Notes: generated from the letters alone by a model not told the origin. Numbered from the stretch's first letter, positions 1-9,487 are shown. The stretch: 64,000 bases of DNA from Myroides albus (GCF_009711045.1 NZ_WMJX01000003.1:19966-83965); one strand, 5' to 3'. Translations and numbers: made by a program.

Positions 1-40
1 TTTCATCCTGGTAACAGGGGTTCGATTCCCCTACGGACTA
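1..40 (+). tRNA. tRNA-Glu(UUC), 3' part only
   Basis: 3' portion (anticodon bases onward, T-arm, acceptor 3' strand) of a tRNA-Glu identical to the ten complete copies that follow. It is cut by the window edge, so the array may extend further upstream. No CCA is encoded. Confidence 0.93.
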
Positions 41-77
41 CAAGATTTTCTATAAGAGAAATAATCTAATGCAAATT

Positions 78-149
78 GGTCCGTTCGTCTAGGGGTTAGG
101 ACGCCAGGTTTTCATCCTGGTAACAGGGGTTCGATTCCCCTACGGACTA
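78..149 (+). tRNA. tRNA-Glu(UUC)
   Basis: 72-nt cloverleaf. The acceptor stem GGTCCGT/ACGGACT has a terminal G-U pair. D-stem is GTC/GAC, the anticodon stem CCAGG/CCTGG encloses loop TTTTCAT (anticodon TTC), and the T-arm has loop TTCGATT. The discriminator is A and CCA is not encoded. Copy 2 of the array. Confidence 0.97.
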
Positions 150-186
150 CAGGTTCTTTTTTTATGAATCAATTATTGAAATTTAT

Positions 187-258
187 GGTCCGTTCGTCTA
201 GGGGTTAGGACGCCAGGTTTTCATCCTGGTAACAGGGGTTCGATTCCCCTACGGACTA
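187..258 (+). tRNA. tRNA-Glu(UUC)
   Basis: Copy 3, identical in sequence to copy 2. The preceding spacer belongs to the 109-bp-period type (contains TTCTTTTTTTATGAATC). Confidence 0.97.
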
Positions 259-295
259 CAGGTTCTTTTTTTATGAATCAATTATTGAAATTTAT

Positions 296-367
296 GGTCC
301 GTTCGTCTAGGGGTTAGGACGCCAGGTTTTCATCCTGGTAACAGGGGTTCGATTCCCCTACGGACTA
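296..367 (+). tRNA. tRNA-Glu(UUC)
   Basis: Copy 4, identical to copy 2, 109 bp after copy 3 with a nearly identical spacer. Confidence 0.97.
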
Positions 368-404
368 CAGATTCTTTTTTTATGAATCAATTATTGAAAT
401 TTAT

Positions 405-476
405 GGTCCGTTCGTCTAGGGGTTAGGACGCCAGGTTTTCATCCTGGTAACAGGGGTTCGATTCCCCTACGGACTA
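405..476 (+). tRNA. tRNA-Glu(UUC)
   Basis: Copy 5, identical to copy 2, 109 bp after copy 4. The following spacer is shorter and marks the change to the second spacer type. Confidence 0.97.
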
Positions 477-505
477 CAGATTCTTTTGAGTCAAACATTA
501 ATTTC

Positions 506-577
506 GGTCCGTTCGTCTAGGGGTTAGGACGCCAGGTTTTCATCCTGGTAACAGGGGTTCGATTCCCCTACGGACTA
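506..577 (+). tRNA. tRNA-Glu(UUC)
   Basis: Copy 6, identical to copy 2, 101 bp after copy 5. Confidence 0.97.
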
Positions 578-608
578 CAGAGTCTTTTGAGTCAATAATT
601 GAAATTTT

Positions 609-680
609 GGTCCGTTCGTCTAGGGGTTAGGACGCCAGGTTTTCATCCTGGTAACAGGGGTTCGATTCCCCTACGGACTA
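609..680 (+). tRNA. tRNA-Glu(UUC)
   Basis: Copy 7, identical to copy 2. It is preceded by the second spacer type (GAGTCTTTTGAGTCAATAA), period 103 bp. Confidence 0.97.
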
Positions 681-711
681 CAGAGTCTTTTGAGTCAATA
701 ATTGAAATTTT

Positions 712-783
712 GGTCCGTTCGTCTAGGGGTTAGGACGCCAGGTTTTCATCCTGGTAACAGGGGTTCGATTCCCCTACGGACTA
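712..783 (+). tRNA. tRNA-Glu(UUC)
   Basis: Copy 8, identical to copy 2, exact 103-bp period. Confidence 0.97.
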
Positions 784-814
784 CAGAGTCTTTTGAGTCA
801 ATAATTGAAATTTT

Positions 815-886
815 GGTCCGTTCGTCTAGGGGTTAGGACGCCAGGTTTTCATCCTGGTAACAGGGGTTCGATTCCCCTACGGACTA
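815..886 (+). tRNA. tRNA-Glu(UUC)
   Basis: Copy 9, identical to copy 2, exact 103-bp period. Confidence 0.97.
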
Positions 887-917
887 CAGAGTCTTTTGAG
901 TCAATAATTGAAATTTT

Positions 918-989
918 GGTCCGTTCGTCTAGGGGTTAGGACGCCAGGTTTTCATCCTGGTAACAGGGGTTCGATTCCCCTACGGACTA
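918..989 (+). tRNA. tRNA-Glu(UUC)
   Basis: Copy 10, identical to copy 2, exact 103-bp period. Confidence 0.97.
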
Positions 990-1031
990 CAAAGTTCTTT
1001 CTTTTAGAGGAACAACAAGATTGATGGTAAT

Positions 1032-1103
1032 GGTCCGTTCGTCTAGGGGTTAGGACGCCAGGTTTTCATCCTGGTAACAGGGGTTCGATTCCCCTACGGA
1101 CTA
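1032..1103 (+). tRNA. tRNA-Glu(UUC)
   Basis: Copy 11 and last of the array, 114 bp after copy 10 with an unrelated spacer. rpsT begins 42 bp further on, with no terminator visible between. Confidence 0.97.
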
Positions 1104-1145
1104 CAGAGAAAAAATAGTATAGACTTAATAAAATATTTAAACGAA

Positions 1146-1397
1146 ATGGCAAATCATAAGTCAGCTTTAAAAAGAATTAGAAGTAACGAAAAGAAAAGAG
1201 TACTTAACAGATATCAGCACAAAACAACTCGTAATGCGATCAAAGCTTTACGTTTGATTGAAGATAAAAAAGAGGCTGCTGATAAATTACCTGTAGTAGT
1301 ATCTATGATTGACAAATTAGCAAAGAAAAATATTATCCACGATAATAAAGCTGCTAACTTGAAATCTAAGTTAACAAAACACGTTGCTGCATTATAA
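1146..1397 (+). CDS. rpsT: 30S ribosomal protein S20
   Basis: 83-residue very basic protein opening MANHKSALKRIRSNEKKRVLN, the usual start of S20, which binds 16S rRNA in the small subunit. Length matches the family. The ATG follows an A-rich stretch without a Shine-Dalgarno sequence, as is usual in Bacteroidota. It starts 42 bp after the last tRNA-Glu and is followed by its own strong terminator, so it is monocistronic or the last unit of the tRNA transcript. Confidence 0.97.
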   Translation: MANHKSALKRIRSNEKKRVLNRYQHKTTRNAIKALRLIEDKKEAADKLPVVVSMIDKLAKKNIIHDNKAANLKSKLTKHVAAL

Positions 1398-1440
1398 TAA
1401 TTGCAAAGCAAGTGTCTTTTAAAGTTAAGAAAAGAATACA

Positions 1441-1467
1441 AGCTCTCAATTAATGAGAGCTTTTTTT
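1441..1467 (+). terminator. Rho-independent terminator after rpsT
   Basis: Perfect 8-bp stem AGCTCTCA/TGAGAGCT with a 5-nt loop, followed by a T-run. Confidence 0.9.
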
Positions 1468-1521
1468 GTTGATTTATAGCCAAATTCGTATTTTACAAAA
1501 TAACTAATTTAAAATCCTTAT

Positions 1522-3321
1522 ATGACACCAATTAGGAATATTGCTATCATAGCACACGTTGACCATGGTAAAACTACGATGGTGGACAAAATATTACACC
1601 ACTGTCAATTATTTCGTGAGAATGAAACTTCTGGAGAATTAATTTTGGATAATGAGGATATCGAGAGAGAAAGAGGTATTACTATTACTTCTAAGAACGT
1701 ATCGGTAAACTACAAGGGAACTAAAATTAATATTATTGATACTCCAGGGCACGCTGACTTTGGTGGTGAGGTGGAACGTGTATTGAATATGGCTGATGGT
1801 GTTCTTTTAATTGTAGATGCTTTTGAAGGACCAATGCCTCAGACCCGTTTCGTACTACAAAAAGCAATTAGCTTAGGTTTAAAACCTTGCGTAGTTGTTA
1901 ATAAAGTAGATAAAGAGAACTGTACGCCAGAAGAGGTTCACGAGAAAGTATTTGACTTGATGTTTGAACTTGGAGCTGAAGAATGGCAAATGGATTTCCC
2001 TGCTGTTTATGGTTCTGCAAAGAACAACTGGATGTCAACTGATTGGAAAAAACCAACAGATTCATTTGAACCATTATTGGATATGGTTCTTGAGCACATA
2101 CCTCAAGCTGAGGTTAAAGAAGGTACTCCACAGATGTTAATTACATCTTTAGATTACTCTACATTTACAGGACGTATTGCTATTGGTCGTTTACATAGAG
2201 GTATTTTAAAAGAAGGAATGAACATTTCTTTGATTAAAAGAGATGGAAAAACGGTTAAGTCTAAAATTAAAGAAGTACATACGTTTGAAGGATTAGGACG
2301 CAAGAAAGTATCTGAAGTGCAAGCTGGAGATATTTGTGCTGTTGTAGGTATTGATGGTTTTGAAATTGGTGACGTTATCGCTGATTTCGAAAATCCAGAA
2401 GCATTACCAACAATCACTATTGACGAGCCTACGATGAGTATGTTATTCACTATTAATGACTCGCCATTCTTTGGTAAGGAAGGTAAATACGTAACTTCAA
2501 GACACATTAAAGATCGTTTAAACAAAGAGCTGGAGAAAAACTTAGCACTACGTGTAAACGAAACGGATAGTGCTGATAAGTTTATGGTATTTGGTCGTGG
2601 GGTATTGCACTTATCGGTTTTGATTGAGACAATGCGCCGTGAAGGATATGAATTACAAATTGGTCAACCACAAGTTATCATCAAAGAGATTGATGGTGTT
2701 AAATGTGAGCCAGTTGAAGAATTAACTATTGATATTCCTGAAAGCTTATCTGGTCGTGGAGTAGAATACGTTACATTGAAAAAAGGTGAAATGTTAAGTA
2801 TGGAACCTAAAGGTGAGCGTATGATTATTAAATTCTTAATTCCATCAAGAGGAATTATCGGTTTAAGAAATCAGTTGTTAACTGCTACTGCAGGAGAGGC
2901 AATTATGTCACACCGTTTCTTAGAATATCAACCATACAAAGGAGAGATTGCAGGACGTAACAATGGTTCTTTAATTTCTATGGAGAATGGTAAAGCTATT
3001 CCTTATTCTATTGATAAATTACAAGATCGTGGTAAATTCTTCGTTGATCCTAATGAAGACATCTACGAAGGTCAAGTAATTGGAGAGAATACACGTAGCG
3101 ATGATATGACTGTTAACGTTACTAAAACGAAAAAGTTATCTAACGTTCGTTCTTCTGGAGCAGATGATAAGGCACGTATTGTTCCTGCTATCAAATTCTC
3201 TTTAGAGGAAGCTTTAGAATACATTCAAAAAGATGAGTATGTTGAGGTAACTCCTAAGTCTTTGCGTTTAAGAAAAATCTTCTTGAAAGAGACAGATAGA
3301 AAACGCAATACTATTAAATAA
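1522..3321 (+). CDS. typA: Ribosome-associated GTPase TypA/BipA
   Basis: 599-residue translational GTPase of EF-G-like architecture. The P-loop AHVDHGKT is at residues 11-18, followed by switch I RGITI, the G3 motif DTPGHADF and the G4 motif NKVD. The beta-barrel, EF-G III/V-like and TypA-specific C-terminal domains come after. TypA acts on the ribosome in 50S assembly and stress or cold adaptation. Length (about 600) and start (Met followed by [16 protein letters not shown]) fit the family exactly. It stands alone between two terminators. Confidence 0.97.
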   Translation: MTPIRNIAIIAHVDHGKTTMVDKILHHCQLFRENETSGELILDNEDIERERGITITSKNVSVNYKGTKINIIDTPGHADFGGEVERVLNMADGVLLIVDAFEGPMPQTRFVLQKAISLGLKPCVVVNKVDKENCTPEEVHEKVFDLMFELGAEEWQMDFPAVYGSAKNNWMSTDWKKPTDSFEPLLDMVLEHIPQAEVKEGTPQMLITSLDYSTFTGRIAIGRLHRGILKEGMNISLIKRDGKTVKSKIKEVHTFEGLGRKKVSEVQAGDICAVVGIDGFEIGDVIADFENPEALPTITIDEPTMSMLFTINDSPFFGKEGKYVTSRHIKDRLNKELEKNLALRVNETDSADKFMVFGRGVLHLSVLIETMRREGYELQIGQPQVIIKEIDGVKCEPVEELTIDIPESLSGRGVEYVTLKKGEMLSMEPKGERMIIKFLIPSRGIIGLRNQLLTATAGEAIMSHRFLEYQPYKGEIAGRNNGSLISMENGKAIPYSIDKLQDRGKFFVDPNEDIYEGQVIGENTRSDDMTVNVTKTKKLSNVRSSGADDKARIVPAIKFSLEEALEYIQKDEYVEVTPKSLRLRKIFLKETDRKRNTIK

Positions 3322-3348
3322 GAATCAAATTTTATTTTTGATATACGA

Positions 3349-3377
3349 AGTCAGCTTAGCAATAAGCTGACTTTTTT
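3349..3377 (+). terminator. Rho-independent terminator after typA
   Basis: Perfect 10-bp stem AGTCAGCTTA/TAAGCTGACT closed by a GCAA (GNRA) tetraloop, then a T-run. Confidence 0.93.
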
Positions 3378-3669
3378 ATTTAGTACAAATGCGGTAATTA
3401 CCTTTTGTTTTTTTATTTGAATAATTCGAGTAATTAGTGTTTTGATGCAGTATTTTGTCAGTTTGTAAAGAACTGCTAAATATATTATTTGGATTAAATT
3501 ATTTAATAAAACGATTATATTATGATTTTTTAATTAGAACTTCTGAGAGAAATAATGTTTTGAAGATGTAGATTTTATAAGATTCATAATTTTTATTTCT
3601 GCTATTATAAGTCCGAAATATTATTAAATTTGTAATTTGAATCAAAAATCACAACCTTAGGTTATAAAT
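3378..3669 (+). promoter_or_regulatory. AT-rich upstream region of the E2 gene
   Basis: About 290 bp without a credible ORF. A TAnnTTTG-type -7 element (TAAATTTG, 3625-3632) lies 38 bp before the start codon; I see no clear TTG at the -33 position. Nothing else recognised. Confidence 0.4.
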
Positions 3670-4974
3670 ATGGCAAAGTTCGAATTGAAATTACCCAAAA
3701 TGGGTGAGAGTGTTGCTGAAGCAACCATTACAAACTGGCTGAAGAATGTAGGGGACCGCATTGAAGCTGATGAAACAGTATTAGAGATTGCAACTGATAA
3801 AGTTGATAGTGAAGTTCCATCAGAAGTGGAAGGGACTTTGGTTGAGATATTATTCCAAGTAGACGATGTTGTTCAAGTAGGGCAAACAATCGCAATTATA
3901 GAAACAGAGGGTGATGCAGCTGCACCAGCTCCATCTGCTGTTAGTACTTCATCTGAATTTAAAGCTGTAGCAGAAACAGTAGCTGCAGCAAAAGAAGCTG
4001 TTGCGACTCCTGTTGATTTTGCAGATTCTGATAAATTCTTTTCTCCTTTAGTAAAAAATATTGCTAAAGAAGAAGGTATATCATTAGCTGAATTAGAATC
4101 AATCACTGGAACAGGAAAAGATGGAAGAGTTACTAAAACTGATATATTAGCTTACGTTAAGAACAGAGGTAACCAACCTCAACCTGTAGCGGCAAAAGTA
4201 GAAGCTCCAAAAGCAACTCCTGTTGCTCCAACTGCAACTAAAGCGGCGCCTGTATCTGTAAATGGTGCGGATGAGATTGTAGAAATGGATCGCATGCGTA
4301 AACTTATCTCAGGATATATGGTGAAATCTGTTCAGACTTCTGCTCACGTGCAATCATTTATCGAAGTAGACGTTACCAATATCGTAAACTGGAGAAATAA
4401 AGTTAAAAATTCATTCGAGAAGAGAGAAGGAGAGAAACTTACGTTTACACCTATCTTTATGGAGGCTGTTGCTAAGGCTTTAAAAGACTTCCCTGGAATG
4501 AATATCTCTGTAGAAGGTGACTATATCATTAAGAAAAAGAATATTAACTTGGGTATGGCTGCTGCATTACCTAACGGAAACTTAATTGTGCCAGTAATTA
4601 AAAACGCTGATCAATTAAACTTAGTTGGCATGGCTAAAGCAGTTAATGACTTAGGTAATCGTGCTAAAGCTGGTAAATTAAAACCAGACGATACACAAGG
4701 AAGTACATATACAGTAACTAACGTAGGAACTTTCGGTAGTGTATTCGGTACACCGATTATCAATCAACCTGAAGTAGGTATCCTTGCTTTAGGAGCTATC
4801 CGTAAAGTACCAGCGGTTATCGAAACTCCAGAGGGAGATTTCATCGGTATCCGTCAGAAGATGTTCTTATCTCACAGTTATGACCACAGAGTGGTAGATG
4901 GAGCATTAGGAGGACAATTCGTACAAAGAGTTGCTCAGATCTTAGAAGCTTTTGATCCAAATAGAGAGATATAA
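3670..4974 (+). CDS. Dihydrolipoamide acyltransferase, E2 of a 2-oxoacid dehydrogenase complex
   Basis: 434-residue E2 that carries acyl groups on a swinging lipoyl arm. An N-terminal lipoyl domain covers about residues 1-77, with the lipoylation Lys at 44 in ATDKVDSEV. Ala/Pro/Val linkers flank a peripheral-subunit-binding domain (about 125-160), and the C-terminal catalytic domain holds the active-site motif DHRVVDG (His406, Asp410). The sequence resembles E2s annotated as branched-chain 2-oxoacid dehydrogenase in flavobacteria, but substrate (branched-chain, pyruvate or 2-oxoglutarate) cannot be fixed from sequence alone. No E1 or E3 gene is adjacent. Confidence 0.92.
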   Translation: MAKFELKLPKMGESVAEATITNWLKNVGDRIEADETVLEIATDKVDSEVPSEVEGTLVEILFQVDDVVQVGQTIAIIETEGDAAAPAPSAVSTSSEFKAVAETVAAAKEAVATPVDFADSDKFFSPLVKNIAKEEGISLAELESITGTGKDGRVTKTDILAYVKNRGNQPQPVAAKVEAPKATPVAPTATKAAPVSVNGADEIVEMDRMRKLISGYMVKSVQTSAHVQSFIEVDVTNIVNWRNKVKNSFEKREGEKLTFTPIFMEAVAKALKDFPGMNISVEGDYIIKKKNINLGMAAALPNGNLIVPVIKNADQLNLVGMAKAVNDLGNRAKAGKLKPDDTQGSTYTVTNVGTFGSVFGTPIINQPEVGILALGAIRKVPAVIETPEGDFIGIRQKMFLSHSYDHRVVDGALGGQFVQRVAQILEAFDPNREI

Positions 4975-4997
4975 TACTCATTTAAAATATTTTATTT

Positions 4998-5030
4998 AAA
5001 CGGTTTCACCTTTGTGAAACCGTTTTTTTA
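4998..5030 (+). terminator. Rho-independent terminator after the E2 gene
   Basis: Perfect 12-bp stem AAACGGTTTCAC/GTGAAACCGTTT with loop CTTT, then a T-run. Confidence 0.93.
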
Positions 5031-5062
5031 TATCTTGTTTTGTCTAAAGGTTATCATACAGT

Positions 5063-5764
5063 ATGAAAGAAGCTTTTTTAAATTGGAGTAGTGGAAAGGA
5101 TGCAGCCTTCGCTTTATATCAATTGCAACAGAGTAAAGAGTTGCAAGTTACCCGACTCATGACAACGGTTAATGAGCACTTTGGACGTGTTTCAATGCAC
5201 GGAATACGAGAAAGTGTTTTACGTCGTCAAGCAGAGTGTCTCGGTTTGCCTATTGATGTCGTATATCTACACGAGAAATTAACTTTGCAGGAGTATGAAG
5301 ATATCGTAACGCAACAGTTGCAAAAATATAGTGAACAGGGGATTTACGATAGTGTATATGGCGATATTCTTTTAGAAGATCTGAAAACCTTTCGGGAGCA
5401 ACAGCTTGCTCGATTAAGTATAAATGGGGTGTTTCCGCTGTGGAATCGAGATACAACAGCATTGATTCACGAAATGGTTGATAGTGGACTGAAGACAATC
5501 GTAGTCTGTGTGAATGAGCAATATCTCGACAAGAGTTTCGTTGGACGTACGATTGACAAACAATTTATAGCTGATTTGCCAAAAGGAGTTGATCCATGTG
5601 GAGAGAACGGAGAGTTTCACACCTTTGTATATGATGGGCCGATGTTTCAGAAACCTGTTCCTTTTGAGATTGGAGAAAGGGTGTATAAGACATACGATGC
5701 TCCAAAGCAATGTCATCAAAAGGAAATCCTACACTATGGCTTTTGGTTCTTAGATATTCTGTGA
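5063..5764 (+). CDS. Dph6-like ATP pyrophosphatase (diphthine-ammonia ligase family)
   Basis: 233-residue PP-loop (adenine nucleotide alpha-hydrolase) protein with N-terminal motif SGKDA at residues 10-14, which binds ATP. A central HGIRESVLRRQAE-type segment and C-terminal GENGEFHTFVYDGP are typical of the ATP_bind_4/DUF71 family. Eukaryotic and archaeal members amidate diphthine on EF-2. Bacteria lack diphthamide, so the bacterial substrate is unknown. The last 15 bp overlap convergently with the thioesterase gene. Confidence 0.88.
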   Translation: MKEAFLNWSSGKDAAFALYQLQQSKELQVTRLMTTVNEHFGRVSMHGIRESVLRRQAECLGLPIDVVYLHEKLTLQEYEDIVTQQLQKYSEQGIYDSVYGDILLEDLKTFREQQLARLSINGVFPLWNRDTTALIHEMVDSGLKTIVVCVNEQYLDKSFVGRTIDKQFIADLPKGVDPCGENGEFHTFVYDGPMFQKPVPFEIGERVYKTYDAPKQCHQKEILHYGFWFLDIL

Positions 5765-6178
5765 GACAAATTGCGAAAGGAGAATTTCGGGAACAGCCAC
5801 TACCGATTTACTTTGGTAATTGAAAGTAACCATGCCTGTCTTGGCTTTAGCAATAACTTTAGTTTCTGTCTGTACGAGATAGTATAAGTCAAAGCCCACT
5901 CTGCTAAAATCACCAGCAACCAGTTGGATGGATAATACATCTCCGTAGAAGGCTTCATTTTTATATTCAATAGCGACATCAGCCATAATTAACCCTACGC
6001 CGGCACAATCCATTTCTGTATATCCGAAGTGATTCAAAAACATCACTCTCGCTTCGTGCAAGATAGAGAGCAGTTTGTCGTTGCCTAAGTGATTGCCATA
6101 GTTTAAATCTGTGATTCGCACAGGTATTGATACTTTGTATGTATAGTCAGTAGGCATAGTAATTTTAATTCGAGACAT
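5750..6178 (-). CDS. Hotdog-fold acyl-CoA thioesterase
   Basis: 142-residue single hotdog-domain protein of the 4-hydroxybenzoyl-CoA/acyl-ACP thioesterase type. The segment DLNYGNHLGNDKLLSILHEAR has the D-x-N-x-x-N-H-L-x-N pattern seen around the catalytic region of this group. It probably hydrolyses acyl-CoA in the cytosol; substrate unknown. It converges on and overlaps the Dph6-like gene by 15 bp. Confidence 0.85.
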   Translation of the reverse strand: MSRIKITMPTDYTYKVSIPVRITDLNYGNHLGNDKLLSILHEARVMFLNHFGYTEMDCAGVGLIMADVAIEYKNEAFYGDVLSIQLVAGDFSRVGFDLYYLVQTETKVIAKAKTGMVTFNYQSKSVVAVPEILLSQFVSQNI

Positions 6179-6400
6179 AGTATAGGGATTATTTTTAAAT
6201 GCTACCTTTCATTGATAGCGGGATTAAACAAAGCTAACGCTATGCGTAAAAATACTAAAAAGCCAATGTTTAAAGTAATTATTTTGCGAAGTATTGCTTT
6301 TGTACTTAATTATACTGAGTATATCCAGCATGTAGCCATGCGCTGTGTTTTACAGAATATTGAGGATTGGATTATCAGTTATGAACATTATGTATATAGG

Positions 6401-6427
6401 AAAAAAAAGACTGAAAACCGCAGTCTT
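6401..6427 (-). terminator. Terminator of the copper-receptor operon
   Basis: Read on the minus strand: stem AAGACTG/CAGTCTT with a 7-nt loop, followed by a run of T. It lies 33 bp beyond the receptor stop codon. Confidence 0.8.
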
Positions 6428-6459
6428 CAGCCTTTTTAGGGACAAGTGAAAAATTTTAA

Positions 6460-8472
6460 TTATAATTTATAAGTTAGATTAACAAAGAAGTTTCTCCCAG
6501 GATTTGGTATTTTGTTCCAATCTGCATAGGTTGAGTAATGGGTGTCAAATATGTTTTCTATACCCACACCGATATTCAAGGATTGTTCCTTTATTAAAAA
6601 GTCGTAGTTTGCATTCCAATCTAAAATAGCATAGGAAGGTGTGCGCACTTCACCATAAGCTTTTGCAGCATTATTTTTAACTGCATTTCCCTTTAAACTT
6701 AACTGTGTTTTAAATACACTGTACTTGTAGTCAATTGTTGTACTATAAGCCAAAGGTGCAATAAAAGGCAATGTGTTTTTATCGCTATCTTCTCCAAAGC
6801 TATAAGTAAGGCCTCCTGACACTTTCCAATTCGCATCAAGGTTGTAAGTAAAGTTCCAAGCTAATGTTCCCTGTATAGCATGATCTATATTGGCGTATTT
6901 CTTCAAACCTAAGCCACCAATAGTCATTGCATTATAGATCGGATCAATAACACCAATAATGTAATTATCTAAGTAGAATACAGAACCTGACAATTTAGTA
7001 GAAAAGGCAGGTGAGGCATATTTAACAAAGAAATTACCTTCATAGGAAGATTCATTTTTTAGATTAGGGTTACCAATATAGTCATAGCGATCTCCACTAT
7101 TGAACAGATAGTATCCATATCCCTCAGATACCGAAGGGGCTCTATTGCCATAACCTGTTCCTATGCCGAATAACCAACTATCGTAAAAGTATTCGTAATT
7201 GGCAGCTATATTTCCTACTGTTCGAGTTTTATTTTGTTTGAAAGTATCGTCATTTAAAAAGATACTCAGTTGGTTAATACCCTTTTCACTTACGTGATTA
7301 AAGTTGATTCCTAAAGTACCAGATAGCAATACGCTATTTTTGTCATCTATCTGCCAGTGGTCTTTGATCGTTAATCCTCCGTAATTAGTCTTGATGTTAG
7401 GCCAAGTATAAGCAAACATATTTGCTGAACCTGGATTATTGGGAATCATCGTCATTTCTGCCAAGGACTTGTTGTAATAAGTATTGGCATTTACACTGAT
7501 ATGATGACTATCTTTTAAGGTAGTTGACAAAGTTGTATAGGCTCCATAAGTATCTGTCGATCCTGGCATATCCATACGCATTTGTACATTTGGTCGATTT
7601 GTATCATCCATACGATGTGTGATGGTATTGTAATACAATTTCGTCTCCCATTTGTCAACCCAAGACCCTGTTGGCTTATAAGTGTGTTTCACAGAAGTAA
7701 TAATCGCCTCTGCTAAGCCAACATCCATAGGCAAAGCAGGATACCCTACATCAGTTGCTTTATCGTAGATAATTGCAGCTTCTAAGCTATGGGAGTTATT
7801 AATAGCATAACCGATGATTCCAGATGCGTTTAATTTTCTGAATTGTGAATACAATATCTCCTTGTTACCACCAGCTTTGTAGTTGTCTGCATCTCTGTAC
7901 ATGATTGAACCACTTACATAGAATTTCTTAGCTGTATAATCAAAGTTACCACCGACAATTTTCTGTTTATTGATAGACTCAAAACCTGTTTGAACTTGAG
8001 CTGTAAGTTTATCCTCCTCTGTAAACGATAGCTTTCGCGTACGCAAGTCTATACTTCCTCCTAATGTAGCTCCAAACATGGAGCCCTGTGAGCCAGAAGT
8101 AATGTCCATTCCATCGAGGTTGTTTACTTCTACATAAGAGGTGATAGGGTCCATTTTATCCGTACAGGCATGAAAAATCTGCATTCCGTCAATTGTCTGC
8201 CTTGTTCGTTCAATGGACATATTATTGATCATCGGTTCCCAGGCATAAGCTCCTCTGCGAACAAGTGTTATATTTTCTTGTTTAGCCAAATAGTCATCTA
8301 CAGATGCTAATGGCTTTTTCTCTGTAAGGTTTTTACTCTGAGATTTGTGAGTAACGATTACCTCTTCAAGAGCTTTGGCACTCAAGGTGTCTTGCTCTAC
8401 TGTGTTCTGCGCTGAAAGTAATGATGGCAGCGTAAGAAGTAAACTTGCTATTAAGTGGTTTTTTGATATCAT
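6460..8472 (-). CDS. TonB-dependent copper receptor (OprC/NosA type)
   Basis: 670-residue outer-membrane receptor: signal peptide (cleavage near SAQ at 20-22), TonB box region around EEVIVTH, plug domain, 22-strand-type barrel ending with an aromatic-rich strand (NFFVNLTYKL). In the plug, IDGMQIF followed by HACTDKMDP matches the region of OprC/NosA copper receptors, and Cys103 and Met107 form a CxxxM pair like the copper ligands described for OprC. It is the last gene of a leftward operon with a Met/His-rich lipoprotein and a small Cys/His protein, which supports copper as substrate. Copper specificity is inference from motif and context. Confidence 0.85.
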   Translation of the reverse strand: MISKNHLIASLLLTLPSLLSAQNTVEQDTLSAKALEEVIVTHKSQSKNLTEKKPLASVDDYLAKQENITLVRRGAYAWEPMINNMSIERTRQTIDGMQIFHACTDKMDPITSYVEVNNLDGMDITSGSQGSMFGATLGGSIDLRTRKLSFTEEDKLTAQVQTGFESINKQKIVGGNFDYTAKKFYVSGSIMYRDADNYKAGGNKEILYSQFRKLNASGIIGYAINNSHSLEAAIIYDKATDVGYPALPMDVGLAEAIITSVKHTYKPTGSWVDKWETKLYYNTITHRMDDTNRPNVQMRMDMPGSTDTYGAYTTLSTTLKDSHHISVNANTYYNKSLAEMTMIPNNPGSANMFAYTWPNIKTNYGGLTIKDHWQIDDKNSVLLSGTLGINFNHVSEKGINQLSIFLNDDTFKQNKTRTVGNIAANYEYFYDSWLFGIGTGYGNRAPSVSEGYGYYLFNSGDRYDYIGNPNLKNESSYEGNFFVKYASPAFSTKLSGSVFYLDNYIIGVIDPIYNAMTIGGLGLKKYANIDHAIQGTLAWNFTYNLDANWKVSGGLTYSFGEDSDKNTLPFIAPLAYSTTIDYKYSVFKTQLSLKGNAVKNNAAKAYGEVRTPSYAILDWNANYDFLIKEQSLNIGVGIENIFDTHYSTYADWNKIPNPGRNFFVNLTYKL

Positions 8473-8539
8473 GTCAACTGATCTAATAAGAAGTGGTTAT
8501 GCTAAGCGATAGGTTCTACTGTAGTTTGAGCATGGTCAA

Positions 8540-9487
8540 TTAGAATACAAGATCAAAGAACTTGTCTCCATTTACCGTCTCTTTACCATCAGCATCCAAT
8601 CCAACAGGTTGTCCAGCTAATATATTACCAGCTTGATCTTTGATCACTAAGTTCAAGAACCAATACCCCGTCATACTCAATGGTAATTTCCCTTCATATT
8701 GTTTAGTCGTTGAATTGTAATTTAGTTTGATCACGCCATCAAGTACACCGTGATTTGCCATATCAGGCATTCTCGGGTCAATTGACACTTGTAATTCTCC
8801 AACTTCCGGAAATCTCATGCCGTTATCTTCTCTTTTGTAGATCGATACTGCAATATTGTTTTTACCAACAATGAATTTGCTTACGTGATGTAAAGCAGCA
8901 AAGTGTTTTTCACTATCTATATTGAATGTTTCCAGCGTTTTTCTATCACTTCCCTTGATTGAATTTATATCATTTCTATCGAAGAATTGTCCGTTGCGAA
9001 CAGTTGTTGGCAACTTAGTTTCTATGTTCTTATCTTTATTTTTAGCTTTGATTTCAATTTCCCAGAAGTTTTTCTCTATATCCATTCCTGCCATTGAGAA
9101 CATAATCTCTCCTTCAAATTTATTACTTGATCCCGCAATAGGTTTTAATTGAGAGATAGGTGCAGAGTGAGACTTTTTATGACCATTAGGCATAGTCATG
9201 TGCATCATAATATTCATCGATACATCAGTGAATACTTTGTTGTTTGCATCAGTAGCATCTGTGATTTCTACAATAATAGGTGTTGTAGAAGGAGCATAGA
9301 ACTCATTGACATTACTATAAATAGCAATGTTATAGTGGTCATTTTTTTGTTCTAATACCTTTATTGTTAGATCTGTTTTAGTAGGATTTGTTGTGTCGTC
9401 ATTACTTATACTGTTGTCATCAGAAGTACAAGAAGTAGTTAAACCAAGAGCGAACACAGTTAATGCGAAGTATATGAATTTTTTCAT
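8540..9487 (-). CDS. Met/His-rich lipoprotein, probable copper-binding partner of the receptor
   Basis: 315-residue lipoprotein: signal peptide with lipobox ending at Cys20 (LTTSC), followed by TSDDN, an acidic stretch like the flavobacterial lipoprotein-export signal, so probably surface-exposed. Two beta-rich halves each resemble an extracellular Ig-like/FixH-like fold. The first half contains MNIMMHMTMPNGHKKSHS, a dense Met/His cluster suited to Cu(I)/Cu(II), plus SMAGMDIEKNFWEI. It lies between the small CNGSCH protein and the copper receptor, on the same strand. I infer extracellular copper capture or hand-over; no specific family name is claimed. Confidence 0.7.
   Translation of the reverse strand: MKKFIYFALTVFALGLTTSCTSDDNSISNDDTTNPTKTDLTIKVLEQKNDHYNIAIYSNVNEFYAPSTTPIIVEITDATDANNKVFTDVSMNIMMHMTMPNGHKKSHSAPISQLKPIAGSSNKFEGEIMFSMAGMDIEKNFWEIEIKAKNKDKNIETKLPTTVRNGQFFDRNDINSIKGSDRKTLETFNIDSEKHFAALHHVSKFIVGKNNIAVSIYKREDNGMRFPEVGELQVSIDPRMPDMANHGVLDGVIKLNYNSTTKQYEGKLPLSMTGYWFLNLVIKDQAGNILAGQPVGLDADGKETVNGDKFFDLVF

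Noticed and set aside
1..1103. CRISPR-like reading of the regular array at the window start
   Set aside because: The repeated unit is a 72-nt tRNA-Glu cloverleaf and the spacers are near-identical rather than unique.
5250..5719. Minus-strand ORFs inside the Dph6-like gene
   Set aside because: Fully inside a clearly recognised gene and without recognisable sequence.
6212..6439. 75-codon plus-strand ORF downstream of the thioesterase
   Set aside because: No coding-like composition, no promoter element, and its end overlaps the terminator hairpin of the minus-strand copper operon; probably chance.
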